This document shows positions 21,054 to 33,020 of a stretch of 64,000 nt of DNA, one piece after another (position 1 is the first letter of the stretch; the number at the start of each line of letters is the position of its first letter). Both the position numbers and the translations under genes were made by a program. The notes beneath the pieces were generated by a model. It made no database searches. It saw only the letters and a list, made by a program, of their open reading frames with translations, and was not told where the DNA came from. This DNA comes from Durusdinium trenchii (Eukaryota > Sar > Dinophyceae > Suessiales > Symbiodiniaceae): positions 956,613 to 1,020,612 of the forward strand of contig CAXAMN010021112.1 in NCBI GenBank assembly GCA_963970005.1. Reading direction: 5' to 3'.

Positions 21054-21712
21054 TGCTGGTCAGTGTAGTTCAGAGCTGCGCCTGACACCCCCAGGTTTGC
21101 TGGGCTCTCGTCGCTGCTTCTGCCAAGCGTCAAGCAGACTGCGACTGAGGCGGGCGCCGAACCGGCACCGAGTTTGCTTTGCCTCTGAGGATGGGGCCAC
21201 CTGACAGGACGGTTTCACCAGTTTGTTCGCTGGTACTGCTAGCTTGGTGGATATGTTGGTGGGTAGTGTTCTCCTACTTTTAAGAAACAGTCAGGACACT
21301 GCAGAAGTTTGGACATTTGGGGGAGATTGGGAGCAAGTGAACCCAACAGAGCAGCTTCATATCTTCTCTCATCATTTGCATTCATTTACCACCTTCACTC
21401 ATGAATCAATCGACCCTCCTCCCGCGGCATGCACATTCACCAGCAACATCAAACTTTCAATGTCCTCGTCCTCGTTTGTGCCCTCCCTGTTTAACACCCC
21501 GCCTCCTCCTCCTGCCTGGCACTGTGTAGCACAGCGATATCACAGGGGTCATGTATCGTTTACATCGTGTGCCACACACCACATGCATTCACCGCATGAA
21601 GACCCACAGCATGAAGACGCGTCCATGCCGTCTCGCACCGTTTTACGGTCGCCGTCCCACGCGGCGACCGTCGGCGACCGGGGCCGTCCACGGCCCCCGA
21701 GGCACCCGCCAG

Positions 21713-21839
21713 GACCTTGGAGGCGCGGAAGCGATTGCGCCGCTGGCTGAAGCGCAGCTTCTTGCGGCCTCAGGAGATGGGCCATGACTTGGCCAGGGGC
21801 CTCAGTGGCCGAAACGTGGGATGCTTCGATGACTTGGGG
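21713..21839 (+). CDS. internal exon, basic helix
   Basis: It starts after CACCCGCCAG and ends before GTGCGC (21840). It reads TLEARKRLRRWLKRSFLRPQ, then EMGHDLARGLSGRNVGCFDD and LG. Extremely strong G/C codon bias (GAG GCG CGG AAG CGA TTG CGC CGC TGG CTG AAG CGC AGC). The basic amphipathic segment RKRLRRWLKRSFLR could bind nucleic acid or calmodulin; that is speculation from composition. Confidence 0.58.
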
Positions 21840-22702
21840 GTGCGCGTGACAAGAGACGGGTGGAAGCAGAGTCGATTCGGGTGAGGAGATCTATGACTGA
21901 TGGGGGTAGTCTTGATGTTCTGACTTTTGGGGTGCGAACAGCACCGACCCGGGTCGCCTGGCAGAGTGGGGTGCTCCACTTGAGCTGAGGTGGTGGTCCT
22001 GTTGGTGCCTGAGGAGGCTGGGAGCGAAGGTTGCTGCGAGTTTTCGAGCTGCAAATGCAGCTCCCTGCAGCAAAGTCACCAGCGGCCTGAGGGTTGGCAG
22101 CCATGGGGAGTCAAGTTGCACCCTTGTCCAAGACTGAAGTTCATCATGTTCATATCACACACCGGACTGTGTGTCTGTGTGTATCACAGTGTGACCATCC
22201 AAAGTGGACATTTGGCACTAAGACTTCCGTGCCACCAGACCCAACCCCGGTTTTCCTCCAGGTTCATGTAGTCTTCATCCTGGATGACCAAACCACCTTC
22301 ATGTACCCGGGCGAGCCCTGCGCCGCAGGCGGGAGCAGGTGAGGGCGCTTTCAAGCGCCCCTTTTTCTGCCAAAGCCAAGAAGCGTTGAACTTTAAAGTT
22401 TGGGCAGATGCCTCTGAATGCAACAAGATACATTGCAAAATATTGCGAATGCTTCAATGGCTCAAGCTTGGTTGGCAAGTCTTTACTCTTTCTTTCCACC
22501 CGCAAAGCAAAGTCGTTTTGGACCAGTTCGCCAGGAACATCACCTGGCTCCAGAGTTTATTTGCAGAGGCAGCATATATGTGGAAAAAGAGCATTTCGAC
22601 ATATATACAGTATATACTATTCACAAGCATTTGTGTTGCTCGACTCTTTCTTCGGGGCATCTGCCATTTTATTGGGAGGAGAACGGCTGCACCCCGATGC
22701 AG

Positions 22703-22817
22703 AGTTGCCCGGAATCCCAGATGCCTCCATCCCGGAAGGACGAAGCGTCGAAGCGTCGCCCTACCGCGCCACGGCCATTGACACCCAAAACGAGGGTCTT
22801 CTGGGGTCACAGACCTG
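22703..22817 (+). CDS. internal exon, polar
   Basis: It reads LPGIPDASIPEGRSVEASPY, then RATAIDTQNEGLLGSQTW, and ends at a consensus GTGAGT donor (22818). The acceptor is CCGATGCAG (22694-22702), or alternatively AATCCCAG at 22720. Codon bias is clear. No family recognised. Confidence 0.52.
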
Positions 22818-23611
22818 GTGAGTCTGTTGAGTACCTACAAGGGAAGAACGGGGATGCCTCCGAAGATCAATCTCCAACCCAACTAAGCTGGGCCAATCTG
22901 GTCATTGGTATCTCGGGCGGTTCAGGATTGGAGACCACCAATCCTGACTCCTAGGTGGGCCCATGAGGGTGATTCTGAGGGTGATCAGGGAAAATCCTGC
23001 ACTGGCCGCTGTGACCCCTCAGCTTAACTGCCAGGCACGGCTGGCTCCTCGCGAAGGAGGGCTATGTGGCGACTGGGCGGCAGTAGCAACGCTGTTTCGG
23101 TGGATCCGAGCCCGATCCGAAGCTCGGCGGTTTCGGTTCGATTGGGTGTTTTTGTAGTGTTGAAACATGCATGGTGCTTGATGAAGGCTTTGAAGCCGAG
23201 AGAGAGAGAGAGAGAGGGAGCAAGAGGGCAATCTATTTGTGCTTGAGTCCATTGAGTGAGACTAGGGTGACTAGGGCCTGGGGCATCTTCTATCAGCAAA
23301 GTTTGGAGGTATTTCTGGCCAATCAACACTGCTAACTGACATGCGACCATGTGGGAAGCAAGCGACACCGACATCCATTGACAGTTGGTGGAAAGCTTCC
23401 CGATGGTCGACTCACAGTACTTTGTTTGTTTTTCTACCTGCTGGGATATTTTTGGCTTGTGAGCCAAAATGCACATGAATTCTCGTGCAGAGTAGGTAGA
23501 ATTATGGCTCATGGAGGTTCACTCTTGGTGCAGTGCTCTGAATTCTGGTGCAGGACCTTGTGATTGCTTGTCAGAGGACCCAGGTCCTTGCTCCATGGTC
23601 CGCCCCCATAG

Positions 23612-23713
23612 GTGCTCCGTGTGCGCTGCGAGCTGCTGGCCGAGCTGCTCCAAGAGGACCCAGGCGATGCTGCAGGCGCTCCGAGTCGCGAAGAAGGACG
23701 ACGGGACAGCCGG
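23612..23713 (+). CDS. internal exon, acidic helix
   Basis: After CCCCCATAG it reads VLRVRCELLAELLQEDPGDA, then AGAPSREEGRRDSR, ending before GTGTGA. 'VLRVRCELLAELLQEDPG' is a good amphipathic helix in G/C-ending codons. No family recognised. Confidence 0.48.
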
Positions 23714-24691
23714 GTGTGAGGCCGACGGAGAAATAGGAGAAATGCACCATCCACCAACGGTTGAAGAAGAGGAACCAATCAACCAATCAACCAAACCAAT
23801 CACCAAACCAATCAACCAATCACCAAACCAAACCAACTACCCGACTTGGAAGACTTTCATGTCACATTGGGCTGACTGGTGCGAGGAAGGCAAGGCAGCA
23901 AGGCACAGAATGAGACTGGGATCCATCCAGGTCTCTGTCGAGTTGGGGTGAAGTCTTCATCCAAGCCGAGGTGGACACCCTGTGTGGGTCTTCTGCAAGT
24001 CCTCTTCCCAGGGGCCATGTCACGATTGGAACAAAGAAGAAGCTCCATCCAGATTGGAGAGTGAGTTTAGTGATTTGTCACCACTGCCCCGGTATTTTAC
24101 GCACATGAAATTGCACTCCAGTTGCAGAGCCTACAACTGGCTTGTGCCACATTCCTGGTTGTGGGCTGGTAAACTACTTGTTACCACTATCTAACAGAAT
24201 CTAACATGGATCTTTACCAAAAAAAAATCTTCTTTCTTGTAAAGGCAATCGCTTCAAGGCTCTCGAACCTTCCATTTTTGGAAGGTGGCAGATAGCATCT
24301 TAGTCCTTCTGCCAGGTGAAGCGCATCCTCTGGTGGTCTCTCGGCAAACAGGGGCGTGGCGCATCTCCGTTGGGTGTTTGAACCTGTGAAGCGCACCCTC
24401 CGAAGCACAGTCTTCCCAAGTGGTGGAAGCGCAGGATCTTCCGTGGTGAACCTTTGGGGGTTTGGTCAGAACATCGCGTCACTGGGATGAACATCGTGCC
24501 AGTTTCGATGAAGTCTGAGGAGAGGGATGGACGGAACCGTTGTTTCGAGCGATGCAAGGAACTTAATGAACTACGTTAGTTTTTGAGAAGCTTTGAAGCT
24601 GAGTTTTGAGATGGATTCACTGATCCACTAGAGCTCCAAAACTTCCAAAAAATAACTGCACGGCCACTGCACGCTTTGCAACCTCCCCAGC

Positions 24692-24793
24692 ATGGCCTCA
24701 TCCCAGCGTGCTGAGGTGAAAGCCTCCAAACCCGCCTTCCTGAGCTTCTTGCTCGACAAAGTGGACACATGGGAAGTTTTCTGTGGTGGTTGT
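24692..24793 (+). CDS. possible first exon, unknown gene
   Basis: It is 34 codons from ATG 24692 to the consensus donor GTAAGT (24794). It reads MASSQRAEVKASKPAFLSFL, then LDKVDTWEVFCGGC. The start codon follows CCTCCCCAGC, so it could also be an internal exon with its acceptor just upstream. Function unknown. Confidence 0.48.
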
Positions 24794-25258
24794 GTAAGTG
24801 CAAGATATGTTTGGATGCCGTCATGGGGGCGTTTTTGGTGATGTGCTGCTTTCCTGGTTTGTATTGATTATTGAGGTTGCTTTCCGGCTCAACTGTTTGT
24901 ATGGTTGCATTTTCGTGGCCTAGCTGTCGCATAGATTTCTAGATTTTTACAGGTTGGAGGCTGGAGGTATCTAGATGATTCTGGCCTCAACTCTGAATAG
25001 CTGACGGCTCTCTTGGCAATCAAGCGCCAGGGTAGTGTATGGTAGTGTAGTCTTCCCCCTCGTAATTCAAGGATCATCCCCCTCCACAACTCCCTGAAAA
25101 ACCTTCATTGTCATTGCCTTCACCAGCAACACAGATCCTTGGCGCGTTTTCTCAGTGTAGTCCGTGCAATTCCCACTGACTTTCGACGTCAGAACCTCTG
25201 GTTTCTTGGATGGGCGGTTCCAAATATATCGTCTTACCTTGGCACCGAGCAATTCGAG

Positions 25259-25335
25259 GCTGGCTCGAGGATTTCGCCCGGCAATGGCTCGCAGCGAGCC
25301 CCGCCATCCCCACCGAAGAAGGCGGCCCCAAAAAG
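25259..25335 (+). CDS. possible exon, Trp/Pro-rich
   Basis: It reads GWLEDFARQWLAASPAIPTE, then EGGPKK, ending at a GTCCGA donor. Codon bias is strong, but the acceptor (TTCGAG) is weak. The frame is open on both sides. Confidence 0.38.
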
Positions 25336-25704
25336 GTCCGAACGCAGGATGTGTGGGATGTTTCGGTGGCTGGAAGCATCGTGGAGCCCCAAAGCTTCAC
25401 CAATTCATCCAATCGTCCAAGCACACAGGATGGATGGACAGGGCATTTTGAAGTGGGACGCCTGTAGAGATCCCATGGCATGTGGGCTGCCGTGGCTGCC
25501 GTGGGCCACGTGGGGCTCTCAACCGTAAACACATCTCCTATCACCCTATCACCTCCCAAAACCAGGTCTCCTATCACCCCATATACCCCCAAATTCACCC
25601 GTATATCACCCCTAAATCACCCCTATTCTTCTTGGGACGCCGGGGCAGTCCCCGATTCTTCTCTCGCCGCGATCCTCGCGCCACACCGCTTTCGCGCCTT
25701 GCCA

Positions 25705-25792
25705 GAAAGAGCGCTTGCGCATGCAGCGCCAGAAGAGATGCCAGGCGACCTTTTGCGACGTTGAACGCGTCCTCCGTTTTCATGGTCATTAT
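25705..25792 (+). CDS. internal exon, Gln/Arg-rich
   Basis: After GCCTTGCCAG it reads KERLRMQRQKRCQATFCDVE, then RVLRFHGHY, and ends at GTACAT (25793). A basic helix is followed by 'CQATFCDVERVLRFHG'. Followed by a fold-back element in the next intron and by the 26115 exon. Confidence 0.48.
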
Positions 25793-25984
25793 GTACATAT
25801 TTTATATAGTGTCTTTATTCCCTTTTCAGTTTTCTTGCTGCTGTTGGATGCACTGAAGAGCGACACAAATTACTTTTTTTTTTATTAGTACTATTTCTTG
25901 TCACAATCTTACTCAGCTGTTCGCTCTCTTCTAGGGTTTGGTAAGTTAATACATACACAAAAAAAATATACATATATACACACA

Positions 25985-26070
25985 TACCTAGAACCTGATT
26001 GACCCCTGTTTTTGAGCCAAAACATGGTCTTTTCCTATCAAAACAGAGGTCATGTCTGGGTTCTAGGTAT
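25985..26070. mobile_element. intronic fold-back (MITE/introner-like) element
   Basis: TACCTAGAACC at 25985 pairs with GGTTCTAGGTA ending at 26070. The pairing continues through (T)GACC..CTGTTTTGA against TCAAAACAG..GGTCA, giving an imperfect stem of about 30 bases each side. It lies in the interval between exons 25705-25792 and 26115-26207. Flanking AT-rich ATATAC sequence is present on both sides. Confidence 0.6.
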
Positions 26071-26114
26071 ATATACATCAGCAGCCTGTGCGCGCTTTCG
26101 AGACACGCTGCCAG

Positions 26115-26207
26115 TGCACGGGTGCCAGTGCTGTGAGCGCACAGCGCGTCAGCCGCGACCCGGAGGAGCTGCGCCGCACGGAGAGCGCGGTGCGGCGCTT
26201 GGTGGAG
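26115..26207 (+). CDS. internal exon, Arg/Glu-rich helix
   Basis: It is 93 nt, 31 codons, phase 0/0, between ACACGCTGCCAG and GTGCCT. It reads CTGASAVSAQRVSRDPEELR, then RTESAVRRLVE. 'DPEELRRTESAVRRLVE' is an amphipathic helix in almost pure G/C-ending codons. Family unknown. Confidence 0.55.
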
Positions 26208-27009
26208 GTGCCTTGATGGGGCGAAGAAGCATGGAGCTGAGCAGTTCGATGGAATCTGAAAAGGATATGGGCGATACGGTTAATAGATCTATTCTATTCC
26301 CCCAATCGGATATGGGTGATAATTACTGTTGATATGGGTGATACTGTTGGATCTATAAACCCAAGACTGGTAGGGTATGGGTGATCCTGTTCACGTGCGG
26401 TATGGTAGTTGTGTTGGCGGGTTGATTCCGTAATCGGATCCATCAAAAGACCATCTACAATGACTCAGTTGGTACCAACACAGGTTGAAGAACTATAGAC
26501 CGGCCCATAGGTACCCTAATAGGGTCCTATTTACGGTCACGAAAAACCGTACTCGCTCGGGTGATGCATTCGGTGCTTGAAAAACCGGCGCTTTGGCGCT
26601 TTTTGCATCGATCAGCCAGGTGCTGGAAGCTCAATCTTCCCCAGGCCATGTGGGGCGATGACTCCATCGTGTGACGGGTTGTTCTGAAGGTCTTTTCTTT
26701 GTTTCGTACAAACGCGAATCCACAGAAAAGACACCAGAAGCCACAGAGCTTGGAGGCATTTGAAGATGGGGGAGTACTTTCAAGATGGGTCATGGATTGG
26801 ATCACCTACTGACGGTGGATCGTCTGAAGGTGGCTCAGTTGGTCAAGTTAGCGGTCTGGTGCCATCGGAAGAGCCATCTCTGAGAATTTCTCAGCTGGTC
26901 CGAGACGGTGCAATCTTGAAGACTGTTGGAAGACTGTTGGAAGACTTCTCCTCTACATTCCTCTACATTTTTTTTTCTGAAAATGTCCACCGACTTCCAC
27001 AGGCAGCAG

Positions 27010-27060
27010 GGTGAGGTGGGCCAGGACGAGAACAAGTCCGGCTGGGTGGAGAACTTGGCT
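27010..27060 (+). CDS. possible short exon
   Basis: After CAGGCAGCAG it reads GEVGQDENKSGWVENLA. The frame is open for another 18 codons to TAG and no donor is obvious. Modest codon bias only. Confidence 0.3.
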
Positions 27061-28885
27061 TCCGCCTTTCTCCCAACATTCCGTAGATTTAGAGTGGTTT
27101 CAAAGTTACTGTAGATGGCGCAGACACCCAAGATGTTCTCTAAATGTGGATCCATATACACCACCGACATTGGAGATGGTGCCATCTACTCTGAACCCAC
27201 TGTAAAAGGATTTGAAGCTTTTGGTCGTTTTTTGCTCAAGCGAACCAGCTTCATGTTTTCTCCCCCAGCTGGCATTCTGTGGAGTGAACACATGACACAC
27301 CCCCGCCACCGACCTGCTTGGTGCCCAAGGATGCTGACACTCACACTGACACACCGTTCGAACCATCGATCACCGGCGAGCGAACCGGCGGTGGCACCGG
27401 AAACGGCCGGAGCATGCGGTGACACCGGTGTGGTGCAACGCTGAAAGGAACCCGTGTGGGCGGTCGTGCATTCGGGTGGGTTGCTTGGTGTGTGAAAACG
27501 CACTCGTGAAACGACGCTTCAAACGCTTCACGAGTCCTGAGAGGTGCGGCCTCCAGTCAGCCAGGATGACAAAAAGAGGGGCTCCTTTTTTGAGTCCGTT
27601 CGGAGGACGAAGTCGAGAGTGTGGACGGGAAGATCCAATTTGCGGATTCAGCGGATTCAGCCATATGATGACTGTGAGGAACTCACTCTCCCCCACCAAG
27701 CCATGGTAGGTTGACATTCCCTATACTATAGAGGAATCTGTTCATGACAGACCCGGGTCAACCAGGATGTCCTAGTTTTGACCCACAGCCATATTTTGTC
27801 GAGTTGGTGTTGAATAAGAACTCTTCTGTTTGATGCATGAATTTCATGAGTCACTTGTGAGCATTGTGGTTCACGGCATGTTTTGCCAGAGTAGGTGTCC
27901 GTTTCAGGATTCTCAGAGCACAGCCTTGAAACGGGGCTCGGATGCTTCCCCTCCAATCTATCTATTGGTTGCTGTTGGCGAGTCGTTTGGGGTGAGAAGC
28001 GTGGCTGCGTTCGGAGTACGATTCTTGCAGTTCCCCTCATGTAATGTGCTTTAGAATGGCTGCAGGAGATGCTCCAACCAAGACAGCCGATCAAATCAAA
28101 TCAGCTCCTTTGGCTAGATTGGGACCCACTACTTCACACACACACAAGATTGTAGAACTGTAAGAACCACTTCTGGTAAGGATTCAGTTTCGATGGGTTG
28201 TGATTCCCAAGCAGCCTCAGGCTGAAGAACGGCTGAAATATTTGTCAAGGCAGCCATCTTCAGATGTCTGTCCCACTCCAAGGTGTTCCGCAAGTTTTCG
28301 CGTTCCTTGGCTCTTGGGTCCTGAAAGACTCCTAGCCATCTAGCAAGGTTTGAACACTTCTTGTGCTTCCCAGCAGAACTCCACTCCTCGCCGGCTCGTT
28401 GGATCGAACAAACCATGGGAGCCATGGGACCGAAATCAGGAGTTCAGTGGAGTTCAGGTACTGAATGGATAGCAAAGCAAGCTCTTCTTCAGCATTTCAC
28501 TAGATAGCAAGAAAGGCTTGCCTTTCGCCTCGCCCTTTCTTTGTTTCTCGTTCCCTCTGAAAGAAGCGGGGGCATCTGAACATCGTGAAGAGGATCAGGG
28601 CCATGGCGCCAGAACCTCCGCCCAGCGAAACCTTGTTTGTGACGCTCGTTCTCTTGAAAGAGTGCCCGGTCCTCTTCCAAGGTCATCAAAGAAGGGGGGT
28701 GACCTGGGGCTGCAAAACCGCTTTCAACAGATCTGTAGCTGAAATCCTTGGGACCTTGGTGGAGCGAGGATGAAGTAGATCTGGGACTTCCACCTGCAAG
28801 CCAATATGTTGGAAGGTCGAGAGTAGGCCGGCAGACGTCTGGTGGGTTCCTGCACTTTCGGAATGCACGGGTTGATCCAATCCAG

Positions 28886-28945
28886 TGCGGGTTCAACCTA
28901 GATGTGTCCTGGCGGGGACGATCTTCCGCAACCGCAAACCTTCAG
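28886..28945 (+). CDS. 60-nt exon, unknown
   Basis: Twenty codons, phase 0/0, between CAATCCAG and GTTTTG: CGFNLDVSWRGRSSATANLQ. Clean boundaries but moderate codon bias. Confidence 0.38.
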
Positions 28946-29070
28946 GTTTTGGGCAGCTCAAACAAACCTGTTTTGGCTGCTCGGTCCTGGTAGGTGGGTT
29001 ACTGTTGATCAATCACCCCCCAGGCCTGGAGATGTAAAAATGGTATAAATATAACACATTGTGGAGACTG

Positions 29071-29110
29071 TTGTTTGTTTGTTTGTTTGTTTGTTTGTTT
29101 GTTTTTTTTT
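29071..29110. repeat. (TTTG)n microsatellite
   Basis: About eight TTTG units followed by a T-run; non-coding. Other short tracts in the window include (GA)n near 23204 and ACCAATCA-type repeats at 23775-23835. Confidence 0.9.
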
Positions 29111-29233
29111 GAACGAATTCTTGAAAGGGCTCATAGCAGGACCCCTTGAAGAGGACTTTGCTCCCAGGCTCCTTGTATGTGCATCACTCGAAAAAAAACA
29201 TTCCGAAAGACGTCGCGACCAACGCGACGTCGC

Positions 29234-29341
29234 GATGAAGCGTTGGTCAGACCAACGACCTGGATGGGGCTTGGTGTCCCAACACCCAAGGTCCCGAAAG
29301 AAAAAGAGGACATCCAGCTCCTCAAGCTCCGACAACACCAG
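29234..29341 (+). CDS. possible exon, Pro/Lys/Gln-rich
   Basis: The open frame reads DEALVRPTTWMGLGVPTPKV, then PKEKEDIQLLKLRQHQ, with a GTCCTG donor candidate at 29342. Moderate codon bias; the acceptor is not identified. Confidence 0.28.
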
Positions 29342-30529
29342 GTCCTGAGCATGTCGCAATGCCCAGGACTGGCCTACCCATAGATTGTACCAATGAGTAC
29401 GGCAAGGAGATCTTTGCGCAGTACGGTACGGTGGGGGAACCCGGAGAAGCGGAGAGAAGCGACAAAACGGTACGGGCATGGGGAAGGCTTGTGACATGGG
29501 CAGTGCATCAGCTTGCCATTTTTAAAGTCAGATTTTCATAGACCTTGAAGCCACATGAATTACTCTTGGACACGGTATGGTGATAGTGTAATCCTACCGA
29601 GGGCTTTCTGTTTCGAATTCGATATTTATGGTGAGTGATGGTCACGTCACTTGGTCGTCTCTGACGGACATGGACAGCACCTCACTGTCCCGGTGGTTCA
29701 TGAGTACTCCAGTACTCCGGGATGTGCATCATCACCCAAAGACGAAGCTCCCCCAAAACATGTGGGGTGACCCTGGGATACTCCTTGAGAGGATATAAAT
29801 GCTCAGACCCAATGGGTGCAGTTCTCCTCGACTGTGGCAGGCCAGGGCTTCCAGATGTGCTTGCTGTGCTCATTCTTTTTCCTGTTTCTTCTCAAGGTGG
29901 AAGTCCCAGACACTAACAGGAAAGGGTCGGCATCAACCGAGAGGGGTTGATGACCGATTGCCAGCTCAACATCCTCACAAGACCGATTGCTGACAATCCT
30001 GCAGTGGGCGTATTTTCAACGCGTCCACCTTTTTTCAAGTCCCAGGACTAATGCAAACTCATGCAAACCCTACCAAGCTGCCATGGGGTAGTTCCACTGT
30101 TGTTTGAGTCACCTCAATTTCAACACATCGCCGGCCTTGGCCGAAGCGACGGAGACGACCGCGTCCGTCCGAGCCCCGAGACCCGGCGACGGCCGGGCCG
30201 AGCTCCGAGACGAGACGAGGTGAAGGAAGTCACGACGCTGCCCGTCAGCGCGGGCAAGCCGCCCGGACCGGGAACCGGCGCGCGAACCGCGAGCCGCCCT
30301 CCGGTTTCGAACCGTGCCGTGCTGGGTAGGGGGGTCGACGTGACGGTTTATACTTTTTTTGGGGGGAAAGGTCTGGGTGTGAAAACACGGTGTTTACCTT
30401 TTTTCTTGAAAGGGCTCCACTATTGAGAGACGGACGTCCTTCACTTACCGCCTCCAAGAAGGGACCTGGGATCTGTGTACCTGCAGCTGCACCCCGAACA
30501 CGGGGTGCCGGGAGGTTGCGACGACCGAG

Positions 30530-30626
30530 GAACGCCAAGGCTGCCTTTGTCATAATGGAGACGGTGGACGACGCCAAGTGGATCGTGGAGCATGTGAATG
30601 GTGGCTCAACTGTTGTGGTTCGTTTC
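30530..30626 (+). CDS. exon encoding C-terminal half of an RRM
   Basis: After ACGACCGAG the frame reads NAKAAFVIMETVDDAKWIVE, then HVNGGSTVVVRF. This matches RNP1 (K-x-AFV-x-M), helix 2 (TVDDAKWIVEHVNG) and beta-4 (VVVRF) of an RNA recognition motif, a single-stranded RNA-binding fold. A GTCTAG donor may end it at 30626; read straight on, TAG occurs at 30630. The bases after that TAG still read like coding (KQKQNTRWTKEKG). The N-terminal half (RNP2) should lie upstream and was not found. Confidence 0.62.
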
Positions 30627-31410
30627 GTCTAGAAACAGAAGCAGAACACCCGGTGGACCAAGGAGAAGGGGATCTAGATGCATCATGAATCTCAAAGCAT
30701 CACACGGCCATGTTTGCGGCCTTCATGTGGCTTGTGGTCCCTTGTCTTGTTGGACATCTTCGTGACTCGGACAAACGTCCGAAACTTGGGCAACATCCAG
30801 TCCCCAACCTGCCGAGCACTTAAGAAGAGAGTCCATACCAGGAACACTCAGAAGTTGGGGAAGATGTTTCGTTGATTATTCATTGCATGGTTCTTCCACA
30901 GTGTTCAACACCGGATCACGAAGCCTATTGGATCCATTTGGGGTGGAGTCCGACCGATTGCGCCCCGTTCGCCGAGGCAACGTGCCCCAGAATTTAACAG
31001 ACCCGGTGACCGTGGTCTTCGCAACGCCTAGAGCCGACCGGGCGAAAGGCAAGGGCATGAAGCTTGGAGGACGTGTTCATGCAGCTTCTGGGGGCGAAAC
31101 ACAATGGTGAACAAGGTCGGCCCATATCCCATGTTGGCTAGGGACCTGCGAGTTCTTTGTTCACCAGTCAGTGCTCTCGATGTTTTGGCTTCAACTTTGG
31201 ATATTCGGTGAGGGTTTGGTTGCTCCTGCTATCTTGTTTGTTGAGAGCCACACAGTTCTTGGGACTTGTTGATGATTGGGTAGCGGGTAGCAGTGTTGCT
31301 GCTGCGGGCATTGCGGCATGTGGCTGCTGGCACCCGCCCTGGCCGGTTTCATTGGAGAAGGCCTCCAGAACGGACATAAAGGCAGGGTTCATTCTTGAGT
31401 ATGGCCGTGG

Positions 31411-31579
31411 GTCAAGAAATACGACCCGGGGGAGGATTGGGTGTCTACCAGTGGGTTTGGATGGCACTCTGTCTTGAGCCATGGGCAATGGCCCTATCAC
31501 TACTTGGTGATTCGGAGGCAACGAGCCATCGAAGACCCATGCCCAGTACCTCGACCATGGTCTTCCTTTCGACAGCTCG
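31411..31579 (+). CDS. possible exon, Trp/Tyr-rich
   Basis: The frame reads VKKYDPGEDWVSTSGFGWHS, then VLSHGQWPYHYLVIRRQRAI and EDPCPVPRPWSSFRQL, ending at GTGTGG (31580). Protein-like composition with good codon choice over about 55 codons. The acceptor is not clear. It overlaps a long antisense open frame that I reject. Confidence 0.38.
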
Positions 31580-32666
31580 GTGTGGTTGTTGTGGGAGTAG
31601 TGCCAAGCATCGGAAAAGGCAAATGGATTGCGTCCTGGTGGTCTTCAGCTGCATCGAATACAGGTCTGGCTGCCACGGTCTGGCTGGTTCGACTATGCGC
31701 AGAGATGGACAGTACTTAGTCACACATCGAACTCCTGCGAACTCCTGTGCCCCACCAGGGAATCTTTGTCCCACATCTGTCGCCTCAAACTGGCCCTTCA
31801 ATCTCAGCAGCTTTTGAGACTGCGAGACTGGAAGAACAACGGGTGAAAAGGACCTCACAGGACTGTTGGGTGGTTCCATTCTAGCTTGTTTTTCCTGCAC
31901 AAAAAAAGGACCCCCCAGAACTCCACTCTCCTTCGAGAAGTCTGCAAGACAAAGCGGACACGAATGACACGAAGTGAAGCGGACACCAAAGCGGCCCAGG
32001 AAGGGAATGAAAGGAATGATGGGCATGATGAACATGATGATGAACCCCTGGGGCGCCTTGCATGAAAGAGCCTCGCTTTTTAGGCGCTGGGATGCCTTTT
32101 GTTTCACCTCAGCTAGGCGATCAACACCGGTCTGGCATGAGAAAACTCCATAGACTGGCTGCTTTTCTCCAAGTTTTGAAGGGCTGCCATAGGAACCATC
32201 TGCTGCTGCTCGTATTTTGGGGCGATGTTTTCTTCTTCGACTCACCTGGTGCGGGGGATTGGATTGGACGGCGGATTGGACACGGATAATTTTGTTTCAC
32301 GACACTTTCAGCTCTCGTTCGGTCTCATGGCAACAATCGAACGACTCGTCCTTGTGTCCCTTTATTCTTCCTGAGTCTCCGAATAGTTTCAAACCAGTCG
32401 CCACTTGAGACCTTCTTAACGGGGCCGATGGGTATTCCGGTTCGATCCAGGAGTTCAATGCTAAGCATTTGTGCTAGCTGCTACATTCAGCACAGGTGGG
32501 AACTCAATCGTACCCGCTTCCGCGCTTCCCCCCTTCCCCCTAGCCTCCAGAAAGACTTTTCAAAGCATGCTGCAGCGAAGTTCAGTGTCAGTTGGGGGGC
32601 CGAACCTCGTCACCCGGTCCATGTGCAGTTTCCGAACTCCACGGCCTGCCGTCCTGGTTTTCTCAG

Positions 32667-32758
32667 GTGGCTGGGGTGGCGGCGGCGGCGGTGGCGGCGG
32701 CGGCTGGGGCGGCAAGGGCGGCTACGAACCCTATAAGACGGCGGGGATCTTGGGAATG
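32667..32758 (+). CDS. exon encoding Gly-rich linker of RNA-binding protein
   Basis: It lies between TTTTCTCAG and a GTTGTG donor. It reads GWGGGGGGGGGGWGGKGGYE, then PYKTAGILGM. A Gly/Trp/Lys-rich low-complexity linker of the type joining RRMs in hnRNP-like and glycine-rich RNA-binding proteins. It sits 2 kb after the RRM exon at 30530 and before the 34812 RRM exon on the same strand, so one gene is plausible. Confidence 0.6.
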
Positions 32759-33020
32759 GTTGTGGATGGGCGCGAATTGGTCGCTTGAGGAGGCAAAATT
32801 GGGGCACCAAACTGAACGTCCGTGCTTGTGCAGGGGTGTGGGGGAATTGAAATCCGCCCAGTTGGAGACATGGCCACTGTTTTCGTCCCCAGATCCAGAG
32901 GGCCACCAAGACGTATTGGGAATTGCTTGTGTACACATAAGTCTGACATATATCCTCAAAGGACATGTTCGGGTTATTTCGGGTTGAATCCTGGATACCT
33001 CACTTGAAACAGGACCAGAT

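Noticed and set aside
31445..32245. 266-codon - strand open frame, the longest ungapped ORF in the window
   Set aside because: Codon choice is only moderately biased, no domain is recognisable apart from a short hydrophobic run, and a better protein-like + strand frame overlaps it (31411-31579). A frame this long can arise by chance in 64 kb of six-frame sequence.
32430..32460. GGTTCGATCCAGG considered as a tRNA B box
   Set aside because: One base short of the B-box consensus, with no A box or cloverleaf around it.
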